From contig JAJYQN010000065.1 in assembly GCA_021794595.1 (NCBI GenBank), forward strand, positions 1 through 64,000: a stretch of DNA of 64,000 bases, written 5' to 3'. Position numbers and translations under genes: made by a program. The DNA comes from Pseudomonadota bacterium (GTDB taxonomy: Bacteria; Pseudomonadota; Gammaproteobacteria; Acidiferrobacterales; Acidiferrobacteraceae). Positions 1 to 9,267 of this stretch are shown here, piece by piece. Below the pieces are notes generated by a model. It was not told the DNA's origin and made no database searches. It worked only from the letters and a program-made list of their open reading frames with translations. Position 1 is the first letter of the stretch. Every line of letters starts with the position of its first letter.

Positions 1-500
1 AGTTCCTCGCCGAGAGCGGGTTAAAAGACGCCTTCGGCCACGCCCAGCTCGGAGGTGTGGCCCCGGTGATCGCCCAGCGCATCAAAGACAAGCTCGGCTA
101 TAAGTATCATTGGGCCGTTGCTGACTACCTCCAGCGCGCCGCTCGCCACATCGCCTCGAAGACCGACGTGGAGCAGGCCTACGCCCTGGGGAAGAGGGCC
201 GTCGAGCTGGCCTTGAAGGGGCACAACGCGGTTATGCCCACGATCGTTCGGAAGGCGAACCGGCCTTATAAGTGGGACTTGGGTGTCGCGAATCTGGCCG
301 ATGTGGCGAACGTCGAGAAGAAGATGCCGGAGGACTATATTACCGAGGATGGGTTCGGGATCACCAAGAAGTGCCGGACCTACCTTGAGCCACTCATTCA
401 GGGGGAAGACTATCCTCCCTATAAGAATGGCTTGCCCAGTTACGTCAAGTTGAAGAACGCCGCGGTCAAGAAAAAACTCGGCGATGACTTTAAGGTGTAG
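1..500 (+). CDS. pfp: PPi-dependent 6-phosphofructokinase, C-terminal part (5' end outside window)
   Basis: The reading frame is open from the window edge (codons start at base 3) to TAG at 498-500. The product resembles the C-terminal third of PPi-type phosphofructokinases, with the stretches VMPTIVRK, ANVEKKMPEDYI and GFGITKKC and the tail YLEPLIQGEDYPPY. The enzyme phosphorylates fructose 6-phosphate reversibly with pyrophosphate instead of ATP in cytosolic glycolysis/gluconeogenesis. The GTG at 57 used by the ORF track is internal, because the conserved frame continues upstream of it. The H+-pyrophosphatase gene downstream supports a pyrophosphate link. The N-terminal catalytic motifs lie outside the window, so the PPi specificity is inferred from family resemblance of the tail. 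Confidence 0.85.
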   Translation, partial: FLAESGLKDAFGHAQLGGVAPVIAQRIKDKLGYKYHWAVADYLQRAARHIASKTDVEQAYALGKRAVELALKGHNAVMPTIVRKANRPYKWDLGVANLADVANVEKKMPEDYITEDGFGITKKCRTYLEPLIQGEDYPPYKNGLPSYVKLKNAAVKKKLGDDFKV

Positions 501-502
501 CG

Positions 503-715
503 ATGACTACCGACAAGGCCCGCGAGCTTTTGCAGGTGCAAGCGGGCTTCGCCGGTTTCTATAACGGCAATTCCGCTAAGCTCGTTCTTTCGGAGGTCTC
601 CCGCGAGCACGGGCAGGCGGCTGTCGATGCCTTGATACGCGAGGTCGAGTTGGATCGGATTTTTGGATTTGAGCCGGGCACCCGGTTCGAGGGGGGCTTG
701 GCACTCAAGAAGTAA
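503..715 (+). CDS. small hypothetical protein between pfp and hppA
   Basis: A 70-residue ORF starts 2 bp after the pfp stop, with AAGGTG in the pfp 3' end as a possible ribosome site, so translational coupling is likely. The protein is soluble and slightly charged, with no signal peptide, membrane segment or cysteine pair. It contains a notable GFYNGNSAKLVLSEVSREHG stretch. I do not recognise a family. Its position between two pyrophosphate-linked genes and its immediate spacing suggest co-transcription with pfp. A role in the phosphofructokinase reaction would be inference only. Confidence 0.65.
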   Translation: MTTDKARELLQVQAGFAGFYNGNSAKLVLSEVSREHGQAAVDALIREVELDRIFGFEPGTRFEGGLALKK

Positions 716-781
716 CAACTTATAGGCGCGAAGCTAAAGACTATCGCGCGATCCGTTACCATCATCCTAGGGAGCTTGAGT

Positions 782-2809
782 ATGTCAGTCGATCTTTTGG
801 TGGTGTTTGCTTGTGCCGCCTTAGCACTTTTGTATGGCGGTATTTCGATTATGTGGGTCCTAAAGCAGCCCACAGGAACGGCGCGTATGGTCGAGATCGC
901 CCAAGCGGTACAGGAGGGCGCCCAAGCCTACTTGAACCGGCAGTATCGGACGATCGGTCTTGTCGGCGTCATCTTGTTTCTCCTCATCTTCTTTTTCCTC
1001 CACCATTTGACGGCTATCGGCTTTGCGATCGGGGCGCTTTTGTCGGGACTCGCCGGCTATATCGGTATGAACGTCTCGGTCCGCGCGAACGTGCGCACGG
1101 CAGCGGCCGCCTCTCACGGGATTAACGCCGCCTTGCGCGTCGCATTCCGCGGTGGTGCTATCACGGGGCTGCTCGTGGTGGGGCTCGGCCTTTTGGGCGT
1201 GACCGGCTATTTTTCGGTGTTGTTGGCGTTGACGCCCGCCGGGCACCATATCGATATTTCGCCCCTCGTAGGACTTGCCTTCGGTGGGTCCTTGATCTCG
1301 ATCTTTGCGCGCCTGGGCGGTGGTATCTTCACCAAAGGCGCTGATGTGGGTGCCGATCTCGTCGGTAAGGTCGAGGCTGGCATCCCTGAGGATGACCCGC
1401 GCAACCCCGCCGTGATCGCCGACAACGTTGGCGACAACGTGGGTGACTGTGCCGGGATGGCGGCCGACCTTTTTGAGACCTACGCGGTCACGGTCGTTGC
1501 CACCATGCTTTTGGGGCACCTCGACCTACAGGGCTTTCATAACGCCCTCATATACCCGCTGGCCCTGGGCGGCGCCTCGATCATTGCCTCGATCATCGGG
1601 ACCTGGTTTGTACGGGCCCGGACCGGGGGCAAGATCATGAATGCCCTCTACCGGGGCCTCATCGTGACCGGCGTCATCGCGGCTGCCATGTTTTACCCCA
1701 TCACCCACTGGCTGATGCAAAATAACGGCGCTTATTCGGTCATGAATCTCTACTACGCCGCCCTGACGGGTCTCCTCGTGACCGGCCTTTTGGTCGTGAT
1801 CACCGAGTACTACACGGCGACCGAATACGGGCCGGTGCGCTATATCGCGCAGGCCTCCACCACCGGTCATGGCACCAATGTGATCGCGGGCCTTGCGGTC
1901 TCCATGAAGGCCACGGCCGCCCCGGTGCTGGTCATTTGTGCCGGTATAGGTCTTGCCTACCACTTGGGCGGCCTTTATGGGATCGCCATTGCCGCGACCG
2001 CGATGCTGTCCTTGGCCGGCATGATCATAGCGCTCGATGCCTACGGCCCCATTACCGACAACGCTGGTGGCATTGCCGAGATGGCCAACTTGCCGCCTGA
2101 AGTGCGGGCCGTGACCGATCCCTTGGATGCCGTGGGAAACACCACCAAGGCCGTGACCAAGGGTTACGCCATAGGCTCGGCCGGTCTTGCCGCCTTGGTC
2201 TTGTTCTCGGACTTCACCCATGAGCTCACTGCTCGGACCGGCAAGGTCATTAGCTTTGACTTGTCGAACCACATGGTGATCATAGGTCTGTTCCTGGGCG
2301 GTCTCCTCCCCTACCTCTTCGGGGCTTTGGCCATGGAGGCCGTTGGCCGGGCCGCAGGCTCGGTGGTGGTCGAGGTCAGGCGGCAGTTTAAGGAAATCCC
2401 AGGCATCATGGCGGGCACGAGCCGGCCGGACTATTCCCGCGCCGTCGATATGCTGACCAAGGCCGCGATCAGGGAAATGATCCTCCCGTCCCTGTTGCCG
2501 GTCTTGGTGCCGCTCATCGTCGGGATTGCCTTGGGCGCTCAGGCCTTGGGCGGCGTCCTCATGGGGACGATCGTCACCGGTCTCTTCGTGGCCATTTCTA
2601 TGACCACGGGCGGAGGCGCTTGGGATAACGCCAAGAAATATATTGAGGACAATCACTTTGGCGGCAAGGGTTCGGAGGCTCACAAGGCGGCCGTGACCGG
2701 CGACACCGTAGGTGACCCGTATAAAGATACGGCGGGTCCGGCCATCAATCCGATGATCAAGATCATCAATATTGTGGCGCTTTTGATTGTTCCCCTGCTC
2801 CACTTCTAG
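782..2809 (+). CDS. hppA: K+-independent membrane-bound proton-pumping pyrophosphatase
   Basis: The protein has 675 residues and about 16 hydrophobic segments, the usual size for this family. It couples PPi hydrolysis to H+ transport across the inner membrane. The substrate-site signature [11 protein letters not shown] is near residue 188, followed by [20 protein letters not shown]. The C-terminal site [18 protein letters not shown] is intact. In [10 protein letters not shown] (about residue 455) the Lys and the Thr three positions later match the K+-independent subclass. I chose ATG at 782, with GGAGC 6 bp upstream, over the TTG at 776 given by the ORF track. With PPi-phosphofructokinase next door it may recover energy from biosynthetic PPi. 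A hairpin terminator follows. Confidence 0.95.
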   Translation: MSVDLLVVFACAALALLYGGISIMWVLKQPTGTARMVEIAQAVQEGAQAYLNRQYRTIGLVGVILFLLIFFFLHHLTAIGFAIGALLSGLAGYIGMNVSVRANVRTAAAASHGINAALRVAFRGGAITGLLVVGLGLLGVTGYFSVLLALTPAGHHIDISPLVGLAFGGSLISIFARLGGGIFTKGADVGADLVGKVEAGIPEDDPRNPAVIADNVGDNVGDCAGMAADLFETYAVTVVATMLLGHLDLQGFHNALIYPLALGGASIIASIIGTWFVRARTGGKIMNALYRGLIVTGVIAAAMFYPITHWLMQNNGAYSVMNLYYAALTGLLVTGLLVVITEYYTATEYGPVRYIAQASTTGHGTNVIAGLAVSMKATAAPVLVICAGIGLAYHLGGLYGIAIAATAMLSLAGMIIALDAYGPITDNAGGIAEMANLPPEVRAVTDPLDAVGNTTKAVTKGYAIGSAGLAALVLFSDFTHELTARTGKVISFDLSNHMVIIGLFLGGLLPYLFGALAMEAVGRAAGSVVVEVRRQFKEIPGIMAGTSRPDYSRAVDMLTKAAIREMILPSLLPVLVPLIVGIALGAQALGGVLMGTIVTGLFVAISMTTGGGAWDNAKKYIEDNHFGGKGSEAHKAAVTGDTVGDPYKDTAGPAINPMIKIINIVALLIVPLLHF

Positions 2810-2820
2810 TGTTCTGTTGG

Positions 2821-2851
2821 CCGGGGGCGGGTAACGCGCCCCCGGTTTTTT
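2821..2851 (+). terminator. Rho-independent terminator of hppA
   Basis: CCGGGGGCG and CGCCCCCGG form a perfect 9-bp stem with a 7-base loop, followed directly by six T. It begins 12 bp after the hppA stop codon. The rest of the spacer to 3026 shows nothing I can name. Confidence 0.9.
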
Positions 2852-3026
2852 CCCGCTTCGCCGTCTCTTTGTTCCGCGCAGGATCCCTCGTGTGGCACCT
2901 TGGCCAAACGTGCAACCCTACTGAACTGAGGCGCCCCCCACTCCTCGCCCCGGTTTCGGGGAACATAGCCAGACAATTTTGCAACTTAAGGGTGCTCTTA
3001 TGGCCCCTAGTTGCTAAACTGCGCGC

Positions 3027-3551
3027 ATGAAAATTTGCATCGTCTCCGATAGCCACGACAACCGTGACCTCCTGAATGCTGCCGTGTTCGAGGCCAAGGG
3101 TCTTGGCGCCGAAGCGGTCGTGCATTGCGGCGATATCGTAGCCCCTAGCACCTTGCGCACCCTGCGACGCCATGGGCTCCCAGTGCACGCCATCCACGGC
3201 AATAACGCCGGGGACATGTTCCATCTGGCGCGCCTAGGACAAGAGCCCGCGACTTTCGTGCGCTATTACGGTCAAGACGCCGACATCGAGCTGGGGGGCA
3301 AGCGCTTTTTTGTCGTGCACTACCCGCACTATGCCCATGCTTTGGCCTGCACCGGGGACTGGGATATCGTGTGTTGTGGTCATGACCACGTGGCGGAAAT
3401 CAAGTGGGTGCCGAATATGAGGGGATCGAAGACCATGGTCGTCAATCCCGGAACGGTAGGCGGAGTAGGGGCGGCGGCGACCTACGTATTCGCGGACTTG
3501 GACGTCATGTCCTTCGCTATACGCGAGGTGCCGCTCCCAAAGGCGGGTTAA
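3027..3551 (+). CDS. YfcE/MJ0936-type metallophosphoesterase
   Basis: This 174-residue protein fits the small calcineurin-like phosphodiesterase family. Metal-ligand motifs appear in order: SDSHDN near the N-terminus, HCGDIV around residue 37, HGNNAGD around 60, and CGHDHV around 115. YfcE-type enzymes hydrolyse phosphodiesters with Mn2+ in the cytosol; their physiological substrate is generally unknown. ATG at 3027 fits the first beta strand. The stop codon overlaps the stop of the convergent cytochrome gene in a shared TTAA. Specific substrate not predicted. Confidence 0.85.
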   Translation: MKICIVSDSHDNRDLLNAAVFEAKGLGAEAVVHCGDIVAPSTLRTLRRHGLPVHAIHGNNAGDMFHLARLGQEPATFVRYYGQDADIELGGKRFFVVHYPHYAHALACTGDWDIVCCGHDHVAEIKWVPNMRGSKTMVVNPGTVGGVGAAATYVFADLDVMSFAIREVPLPKAG

Positions 3552-4000
3552 CGAGGTTTGCCGCCGATCGCAACCTTCTGACCGTGGGCGAGCGAGCCCA
3601 GGTAACTGACGAGGTCCACCATGGTCTGGCTGCCGTAAGCCGGCGCATGACCCAAAAGCCCGTTGCGTACGCAGGCCTGAATCTGGGTTTCGAGCGTTAT
3701 GACTTTGTGCATATGCGGGTTATAGCGGGGGAAGATCGCGACCGCGTTCACGAGGCTCGGGATTTTCTTGCCGTTCGGCAAGTGGCCCATGGCGCGGCCC
3801 CCATCGACGTGGCAGGTAGCGCACGTGGTGCGGGTGCCGTGAAAGCTCTGCTCATGGCCCCCAAAGGTATCGGTCGTGAATATGTGCGCGCCGGCCTGCA
3901 CGGCGTGCTCGAGCGCTTGCGAGGCTGGTGACGCGAATGCGCTGCCGGTAGCGACCAAGGCGGCTAAACCGACCGCGACTTTCATTATAGTTTTCTTCAT
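3548..4000 (-). CDS. periplasmic monoheme cytochrome c
   Basis: About 150 residues. The N-terminus is Lys-rich, then hydrophobic, and ends in an AFAS-type signal peptidase site (about residue 23). One heme motif, CATCH, sits near residue 62, and a downstream conserved Met (GSQTMVDL) may be the axial ligand. The tail around TQIQACVRNGLLG resembles class I cytochrome domains of thiosulfate- or sulfide-oxidising systems, but no specific partner is adjacent. I prefer the ATG at 4000, with GGAG 8 bp upstream, over the upstream ATG at 4018. It probably carries electrons in the periplasm; the donor and acceptor cannot be told from the sequence. It is convergent with the phosphoesterase gene, sharing 4 bp. 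Confidence 0.85.
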   Translation of the reverse strand: MKKTIMKVAVGLAALVATGSAFASPASQALEHAVQAGAHIFTTDTFGGHEQSFHGTRTTCATCHVDGGRAMGHLPNGKKIPSLVNAVAIFPRYNPHMHKVITLETQIQACVRNGLLGHAPAYGSQTMVDLVSYLGSLAHGQKVAIGGKPR

Positions 4001-4169
4001 TGACGAGGCTCCATCCATCGGTTTTTCAACGTCCTAGCCTAGCGAAGCCGGACGAATGGCGCAACTGCCCGGACGTCCCGCGTCCGAAAGCCTCCCAGGA
4101 AGCCGCTTCCGTCTGCCGTTCGCCTCCAATTTGTGCTACGCTGCCGCACAAATTCAGACTCATTCTTAC

Positions 4170-5846
4170 ATGTCTCCTAGCGAAAATACGCAGCACGAAA
4201 ACCGATTTTGGTCGCGCGATATCCTGCTCGTTACGCTGCTGGCCGCGCTGCTCTTTGGCATTATGCTCGGCACGCGCGAGTTGGGTGCCCCCGACGAGGC
4301 CCGCTATTCGGAAATTCCCCGCGAGATGGTGGTTACTGGTCACTATATCTCTCCGCGCCTCGATGGGGTTCTCTACTTCGAAAAGCCGCCGCTCTTTTAT
4401 TGGCTCCAGACGCTCTCGATCCGCCTTTTTGGTCTCGGCCAGTGGTCGCTTCGATTTTGGACCGCGGCGTTTGCGGTCCTTGGCTGCGTCGCGGTTTATG
4501 TCATGGGTCGAAGGCTCTACAGTCGCAGGACCGGTTGGTTATCGGCGATGGTGCTCGGCACCTCGTTTCTTTATTTCGGCATGGGGCATGTCATTACGCT
4601 CGACATGGCCGTATCGGTGCTCTCTAGTCTTAGTCTTTTCGCCTTCATTCTGGCGAATCGCGAACCTATGGGCTCGCGTCGGCGATGGGGGATGTACGCG
4701 GCCTTTGCCTTCGCCGCGCTCGCGACCCTGACCAAGGGTCTCATCGGTATCGTGTTTCCGATGATGGCGATCGGTCTCTGGATCATCGCCCTGTGGGATT
4801 GGGCCCTCTTAAAGCGCATGTATTTGCCGACCGCCTTCGCGCTGTTCTTTTTGATCGCCGCGCCATGGCATATCTTGGTCCAGCTTAAGCACCCGACTTT
4901 CCTGCACTACTACTTCATTCGCCAGCACTTCGAGCGTTATCTCACGGACGTGGCACACCGCTACCAGCCGTTCTGGTATTTTGTGCCCATTCTGCTTCTC
5001 GGCATCCTGCCCTGGAGTGCGTTTTTTGCCCAGGCGGCCCGCTTTAATCTGCGTTTTCCGTGGCGCGAACGTGCCCGTCACGCCGACACCCTACTCTTGG
5101 CGATCTGGGTCGCCTCCATATTCGCCTTCTTTTCGGCGTCGGACTCCAAGCTCGTTCCTTATATTCTCCCGGTCTTCCCGCCGCTCGCCATTCTGATTGG
5201 GCGCTATTTGGACGATCGTTGGGAAAAGCCGCTTGAGCCCATCAACCGCTGGGTCTTTTTCGCCATAGCGCCAGTAGGGCTTATCATGGCGGCGGCCGTT
5301 GCCTTTATCGTGCCGGCCACCCGCCCGAGCCTCGAACCCCATACTTTGAAGATCGCCATGGCGCTCTTGGGCGCGGCCTTGGCTATTTGTGCCCTGGCCA
5401 CCACCGCAGCCGGCGTTAAGCGTGGCTTTGCGGCCGGCGTGGTCGTTTTGGCGCTCGGTTTTTCGGTCTTTCTGCTCGGCATCAACGCCTCGGCGCCGTA
5501 TCTCGATATTCGGACTATGAAGGCCCTGGCCTTGACGCTCCGGCCCAAACTGACCCGCAACGCGGTCGTGGCCTGTTATGGCGGCTATTATCAGGACCTT
5601 CCCTTCTACCTCCGCAGGCGCGTGGAGGTCGTCAATTACACGGGTGAACTCGGATATGGCACGACGCTCGAAAAGACGCCGTGGTTTATGAAGGGTCCGC
5701 GATTCTGGCGCCAATGGAAGGGCCGCAAGACGGTCTACATGGCCACCAGCCGTAACAGCTACCAGCAACTCAAAAAGCGCGGTATCCGCATGTATATGGT
5801 CGCGGAAAACCGCTTCAACGTGATCGTATGCAACAAGGCACCGTGA
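4170..5846 (+). CDS. arnT: ArnT-like 4-amino-4-deoxy-L-arabinose (GT83) lipid A transferase
   Basis: A 558-residue inner-membrane glycosyltransferase with about 12 membrane segments. It has the first periplasmic-loop motif APDEARYSEIP (catalytic Asp region, about residue 41) and EKPPLFYW (about 70), both typical of the PMT/ArnT superfamily. ArnT moves L-Ara4N from undecaprenyl phosphate to lipid A phosphates, lowering surface charge and giving polymyxin and acid resistance. The ORF track starts at 4056, but homology begins shortly after ATG 4170, so I use that. No clear Shine-Dalgarno precedes it. It heads the arn operon, unlike the usual E. coli order where arnT follows arnD. Confidence 0.88.
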   Translation: MSPSENTQHENRFWSRDILLVTLLAALLFGIMLGTRELGAPDEARYSEIPREMVVTGHYISPRLDGVLYFEKPPLFYWLQTLSIRLFGLGQWSLRFWTAAFAVLGCVAVYVMGRRLYSRRTGWLSAMVLGTSFLYFGMGHVITLDMAVSVLSSLSLFAFILANREPMGSRRRWGMYAAFAFAALATLTKGLIGIVFPMMAIGLWIIALWDWALLKRMYLPTAFALFFLIAAPWHILVQLKHPTFLHYYFIRQHFERYLTDVAHRYQPFWYFVPILLLGILPWSAFFAQAARFNLRFPWRERARHADTLLLAIWVASIFAFFSASDSKLVPYILPVFPPLAILIGRYLDDRWEKPLEPINRWVFFAIAPVGLIMAAAVAFIVPATRPSLEPHTLKIAMALLGAALAICALATTAAGVKRGFAAGVVVLALGFSVFLLGINASAPYLDIRTMKALALTLRPKLTRNAVVACYGGYYQDLPFYLRRRVEVVNYTGELGYGTTLEKTPWFMKGPRFWRQWKGRKTVYMATSRNSYQQLKKRGIRMYMVAENRFNVIVCNKAP

Positions 5847-6214
5847 CCGTGCGCTACCTCCCCATTATCCTGTTTAGCGTCATGCTTAACGCGGCAGCCC
5901 AGCTCGTGTTGAAAGAAGGGATGCGGCGCATCGGGTATTTCGCCTTCGACTGGGCCAACGTCGTCCCGATCGGCCTGCGGATCGTATTCAACCCCTTTGT
6001 CTTCGGCGGCCTCGTCATCTATGTCGTGAGCTTTGTGACGTGGTTGCTTGTGCTCTCCCGCGTCCAGGTGAGCTTTGCGTACCCCATGCTGAGTCTCGGC
6101 TATATCATGAACGCCGTGGCCGGCTACTACCTGTTCCAGGAGACGCTTTCGCCGGTGCGTATAGCCGGGATCTTCGTCATCGTTCTTGGCACCTATCTGA
6201 TAACGAGGAGCTGA
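5828..6214 (+). CDS. SMR/EamA-type undecaprenyl-P-Ara4N flippase subunit (ArnE/ArnF-like)
   Basis: 128 residues with four predicted membrane helices, overlapping the arnT end by 19 bp. The family resembles small multidrug resistance transporters; in E. coli, ArnE and ArnF together flip undecaprenyl-phosphate-Ara4N to the periplasmic face. Only one such gene is present here, so it may act as a homodimer (inference). Motifs seen: LNAAAQLVLKEGM in helix 1 and SFAYPMLSLGY in helix 3. The start could also be GTG at 5843. Tight packing between arnT and arnB supports the assignment. Confidence 0.82.
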   Translation: MQQGTVTVRYLPIILFSVMLNAAAQLVLKEGMRRIGYFAFDWANVVPIGLRIVFNPFVFGGLVIYVVSFVTWLLVLSRVQVSFAYPMLSLGYIMNAVAGYYLFQETLSPVRIAGIFVIVLGTYLITRS

Positions 6215-6215
6215 C

Positions 6216-7382
6216 ATGAGCTATTCGCAGGACGAGTTTATGCCGTTTTCTCGCCCGACTCTGAGTGAGGAGGCGATAGCGGAGGTCGTTTCCTGCCTGC
6301 GCTCCGGCTGGATCACGACCGGTCCCCGAGTCAAACGCTTCGAGGATGACCTCAAGGCCTATACCGGTGCACCGTTTGCCCTGGCCTTGTCCTCGGCCAC
6401 GGCTGGCCTCCATTTGGCGCTCGCCGCTTTGCGCCTCAATCCAGGCGATGAGGTGATTACCTCGCCCATGACCTTTGCGGCGACCCTGAATACCATCGTC
6501 ATCGCTGGCGGCCGCCCGGTCCTCGTCGACGTCGAGGCCGACAGTTACAATATCGATATAAACCGCATCGAGTCGGCCATTACCCCGCGCACGCGGGCCA
6601 TTGTGCCGGTGCATTTCGCGGGTGTGCCGGTGGACCTTGATCCGCTGTATGCGCTCGCCGCAAAGCACGGCCTGCGCGTCATTGAGGATGCGGCGCATGC
6701 CATAGGAACCGAGTACAAGGGTCGCCGCATCGGCTCGTTCGGCGATACCCAGGTCTTCAGCTTCCACCCCAACAAGAACATCACCACCGGAGAGGGAGGC
6801 GCTGTCATCACTCGCGACGAAAAGCTGGCGGCGGATATCGCCTTGACGCGGTTTCATGGGATGGACAGAGAGGCCTGGAATCGCTTCGGAAAGACCGGGG
6901 CGGCGCACTATGAGATCATAGCCCCCGGATTTAAGTACAATATGATGGACATCCAGGCGGCGTTGGGTATTCACCAGTTGCCGGAGCTGGCCGGATTTAT
7001 GAAGCGCCGGACCGAACTTGCGCAACGCTATCTGACGGCGCTCGCGGATTGGCCGGAGTGGCAACTGCCGAAGGCGCCGGCGTACGCCCATCTACCGGCA
7101 TGGCACCTCTTTGCCCCGTTGCTCAATCCCTCGGCCGCCAAGAGGGATCGAGAACGTTTCATGGCCGAGATGAAGGCGCGCAACATCGGCACCGCCGTAC
7201 ACTACCGCGCGGCCCATCTTTACCCTTACTACCGCGACCGCTACGGCTATCAGCCGGGGGACTTTCCCCACGCCGAGACCATTTCCGAGCGCATCGTGAG
7301 CTTGCCCTTGTTTCCGACCCTGTCGGATGCCGATCAGGATCGCGTGATCGGCGCCATGAGCGACATCTTTGCAGGGAGCTGA
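6216..7382 (+). CDS. arnB: UDP-4-amino-4-deoxy-L-arabinose-oxoglutarate aminotransferase
   Basis: A 388-residue PLP enzyme of the DegT/DnrJ/EryC1/StrS sugar aminotransferase family. The start region PFSRPTLSEEAIAEV matches ArnB. The PLP lysine lies in FHPNKNITTGEGG (about residue 188), and IEDAAHA supplies the Asp that contacts the pyridine nitrogen. It converts UDP-4-keto-L-arabinose to UDP-L-Ara4N with glutamate in the cytosol. It starts 1 bp after the flippase stop and is followed immediately by arnC. Length is typical (E. coli 379-385). Confidence 0.94.
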   Translation: MSYSQDEFMPFSRPTLSEEAIAEVVSCLRSGWITTGPRVKRFEDDLKAYTGAPFALALSSATAGLHLALAALRLNPGDEVITSPMTFAATLNTIVIAGGRPVLVDVEADSYNIDINRIESAITPRTRAIVPVHFAGVPVDLDPLYALAAKHGLRVIEDAAHAIGTEYKGRRIGSFGDTQVFSFHPNKNITTGEGGAVITRDEKLAADIALTRFHGMDREAWNRFGKTGAAHYEIIAPGFKYNMMDIQAALGIHQLPELAGFMKRRTELAQRYLTALADWPEWQLPKAPAYAHLPAWHLFAPLLNPSAAKRDRERFMAEMKARNIGTAVHYRAAHLYPYYRDRYGYQPGDFPHAETISERIVSLPLFPTLSDADQDRVIGAMSDIFAGS

Positions 7383-7385
7383 GTG

Positions 7386-8327
7386 ATGCGGCCATACTTG
7401 AGCGCGGTAATTCCGGTCTATAACGAAGAAGACAACCTCCGTCCGCTTTTCGACCGGTTGGTGGCGGTTTTGGACGCCATCGGGAAGCCCTTCGAGATCG
7501 TTTTTACCAATGACGGCAGTGCTGATCGTTCGGGCGCCATTCTGCGTGAGCTTTACGAGCGGCGACCGAACGAGGTTCGTGTGATCGAATTCAACGGCAA
7601 CTTCGGTCAGCACATGGCGATCATGGCCGCCTTCGAGTACGTCCGTGGCGAGGTCGTGGTGACCCTGGATGCCGACCTCCAAAACCCCCCCGAGGATATC
7701 CCGAAACTCCTCGAGAAGATCGAGCAAGGGTTCGATGTGGTCGGGGGGTATAGGCGCGATCGGCAGGATACGTGGTTTCGTCGTAATGCGTCGCGCTTTA
7801 TCAATCTCATCCGGGCTCGGATCACGCGCATCGAGATGCGCGACCAGGGATGCATGCTCCGGGCTTATCGTCGGCACATCGTCGACAATATTGCCACAAG
7901 CGGCGAGGTGTCGACCTTCATCCCGGCGCTCGCTTATAGCTTCGCCGCCAACCCCACCGAGATTGAGGTTCAGCATGCCCCCCGGGCGGCGGGCCATTCC
8001 AAGTACCACCTCTACAACCTGATCCGGCTTAATTTCGACCTGATGACCGGGTTTTCCCTGGTCCCACTACAGGTCTTTACCATGCTCGGCTTCGCGGTTT
8101 CGCTTTTGAGCGCGCTTCTTGTAATCTACCTGCTCTTACAGCGGATTTTCGTAGGACCCGAGGTTCAGGGCGTCTTTACCCTGTTTGGCATCATGTATTT
8201 CTTGGTCGGGCTCGGTATTTTCGGGCTCGGTATTATTGGCGAATATATCGGCCGCATTTATCTTGAGGTGCGAAAGCGCCCGCGTTTCGTGATTCGCGAG
8301 GTTCTGCAGAGACTCGATGGCCAGTAA
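7386..8327 (+). CDS. arnC: undecaprenyl-phosphate 4-deoxy-4-formamido-L-arabinose transferase
   Basis: A 313-residue GT2 glycosyltransferase. The N-terminal catalytic domain has IPVYNEEDNL, FTNDGSAD and the DXD-type TLDADLQNPPEDIPKL. Two C-terminal membrane helices lie around residues 230-300. ArnC attaches formyl-Ara4N to undecaprenyl phosphate at the cytoplasmic face of the inner membrane. I prefer ATG 7386, with AGGGAG 7 bp upstream, to GTG 7383. DPM1-type relatives such as GtrB look similar, but the operon context makes ArnC most likely. Confidence 0.92.
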   Translation: MRPYLSAVIPVYNEEDNLRPLFDRLVAVLDAIGKPFEIVFTNDGSADRSGAILRELYERRPNEVRVIEFNGNFGQHMAIMAAFEYVRGEVVVTLDADLQNPPEDIPKLLEKIEQGFDVVGGYRRDRQDTWFRRNASRFINLIRARITRIEMRDQGCMLRAYRRHIVDNIATSGEVSTFIPALAYSFAANPTEIEVQHAPRAAGHSKYHLYNLIRLNFDLMTGFSLVPLQVFTMLGFAVSLLSALLVIYLLLQRIFVGPEVQGVFTLFGIMYFLVGLGIFGLGIIGEYIGRIYLEVRKRPRFVIREVLQRLDGQ

Positions 8328-9267
8328 ACCGCGCATCATCGTCTTTGGGTATCACGAGGTTGGATACCGTTGCCTTGAGTGGCTGATTTCGCAGGGTGAA
8401 AACCTTATCGCGGTCTTTACCCACGAAGATAGTCCGCATGAAGAGATCTGGTTTCGCTCGGTAGCGGGCTTGGCGCGGGCCCATGGGATTCCGGTTTTCA
8501 CGCCCACGTCTTTGAGGGAGGAGCGAATCGAGGCGCAGGTTCGCGCATGGGATCCGGATGTGGTGTATTCGTTTTACTATCGCAATATGATTCCGAAAGG
8601 GATCTTGGCGATCCCACGGTGCGGGGCCTTCAATATGCACGGCTCGCTCTTGCCACGGTATCGCGGCCGGGTCCCCATCAACTGGGCCATCATCCACGGC
8701 GAGACGGAAACGGGCGCCACCTTGCATCATATGGTGACCCGCGCCGATGCCGGCGATATCGTCGATCAGCAGCCGGTTCCCATAGGGCCGTCCGATACCG
8801 CCCACGAGGTCTTTCTTAAGGTGACCGAGGCGGCTGTGAAGGTCTTGGCGCGCAATCATGCGGCGATTCTTGCCGGGACCGCGCCCCGTCGCGTCCAAGA
8901 CGAGACTTTGGCTGCGACATTCGGCGCGAGGCGTCCTGAAGACGGGCGTATCGACTGGAATAAGCCCGCATCGGAGGTCTTTAACCTCGTGCGTGCCCTG
9001 ACCCATCCCTATCCGGGCGCCTTTAGCGAGATTCGGGGACGGAGGTTCTATGTCTGGTGGGGAAAGCCGGTAGACATCGCAGGCGCTCCTTTGCGTCCCG
9101 GCCAAGTGATTGCCGTAGACCCGCTTGTCGTGGCAACACAGACCGGCGGGTTTTGTATCGAGAAGTTTGAGTGGGCCGCCAAGGACGCTCGGGAACACCA
9201 CGACTTTGTTACAGGGGAACTTGTCGGTCAAAGCGCCGCAGGCCTCGTCCACTCTGGAGAAACGTAA
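8317..9267 (+). CDS. UDP-L-Ara4N formyltransferase (ArnA N-terminal half as separate gene)
   Basis: A 316-residue protein of the methionyl-tRNA/UDP-Ara4N formyltransferase fold. It carries the folate-site motif [13 protein letters not shown] and catalytic-type residues Asn (AFNMHGS), His and Asp ([11 protein letters not shown]). In E. coli this activity is the N-terminal half of bifunctional ArnA; here the gene ends in TAA and the decarboxylase half begins in a separate ORF at the overlapping TAATG. It uses N10-formyl-THF to formylate UDP-L-Ara4N. It overlaps arnC by 11 bp. The stand-alone form is stated from the sequence; the equivalence with ArnA activity is inferred from context. Confidence 0.9.
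   Translation: MASKPRIIVFGYHEVGYRCLEWLISQGENLIAVFTHEDSPHEEIWFRSVAGLARAHGIPVFTPTSLREERIEAQVRAWDPDVVYSFYYRNMIPKGILAIPRCGAFNMHGSLLPRYRGRVPINWAIIHGETETGATLHHMVTRADAGDIVDQQPVPIGPSDTAHEVFLKVTEAAVKVLARNHAAILAGTAPRRVQDETLAATFGARRPEDGRIDWNKPASEVFNLVRALTHPYPGAFSEIRGRRFYVWWGKPVDIAGAPLRPGQVIAVDPLVVATQTGGFCIEKFEWAAKDAREHHDFVTGELVGQSAAGLVHSGET

Noticed and set aside
1526-2803. 425-residue antisense ORF on the minus strand inside hppA (also 860-1519 and others)
   Set aside because: High-GC shadow frame opposite a strongly conserved gene; low-complexity His/Gly/Asp-rich translation with no motif.
5091-5768. 225-residue minus-strand ORF inside arnT
   Set aside because: Shadow of arnT; no ribosome site, no recognisable domain.
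6177-8009. Two minus-strand ORFs of about 305 residues opposite arnB and arnC
   Set aside because: Both mirror conserved plus-strand genes and contain no known motif.
8233-9252. 339-residue minus-strand ORF opposite the formyltransferase gene
   Set aside because: Shadow frame; the plus strand encodes an intact conserved enzyme.
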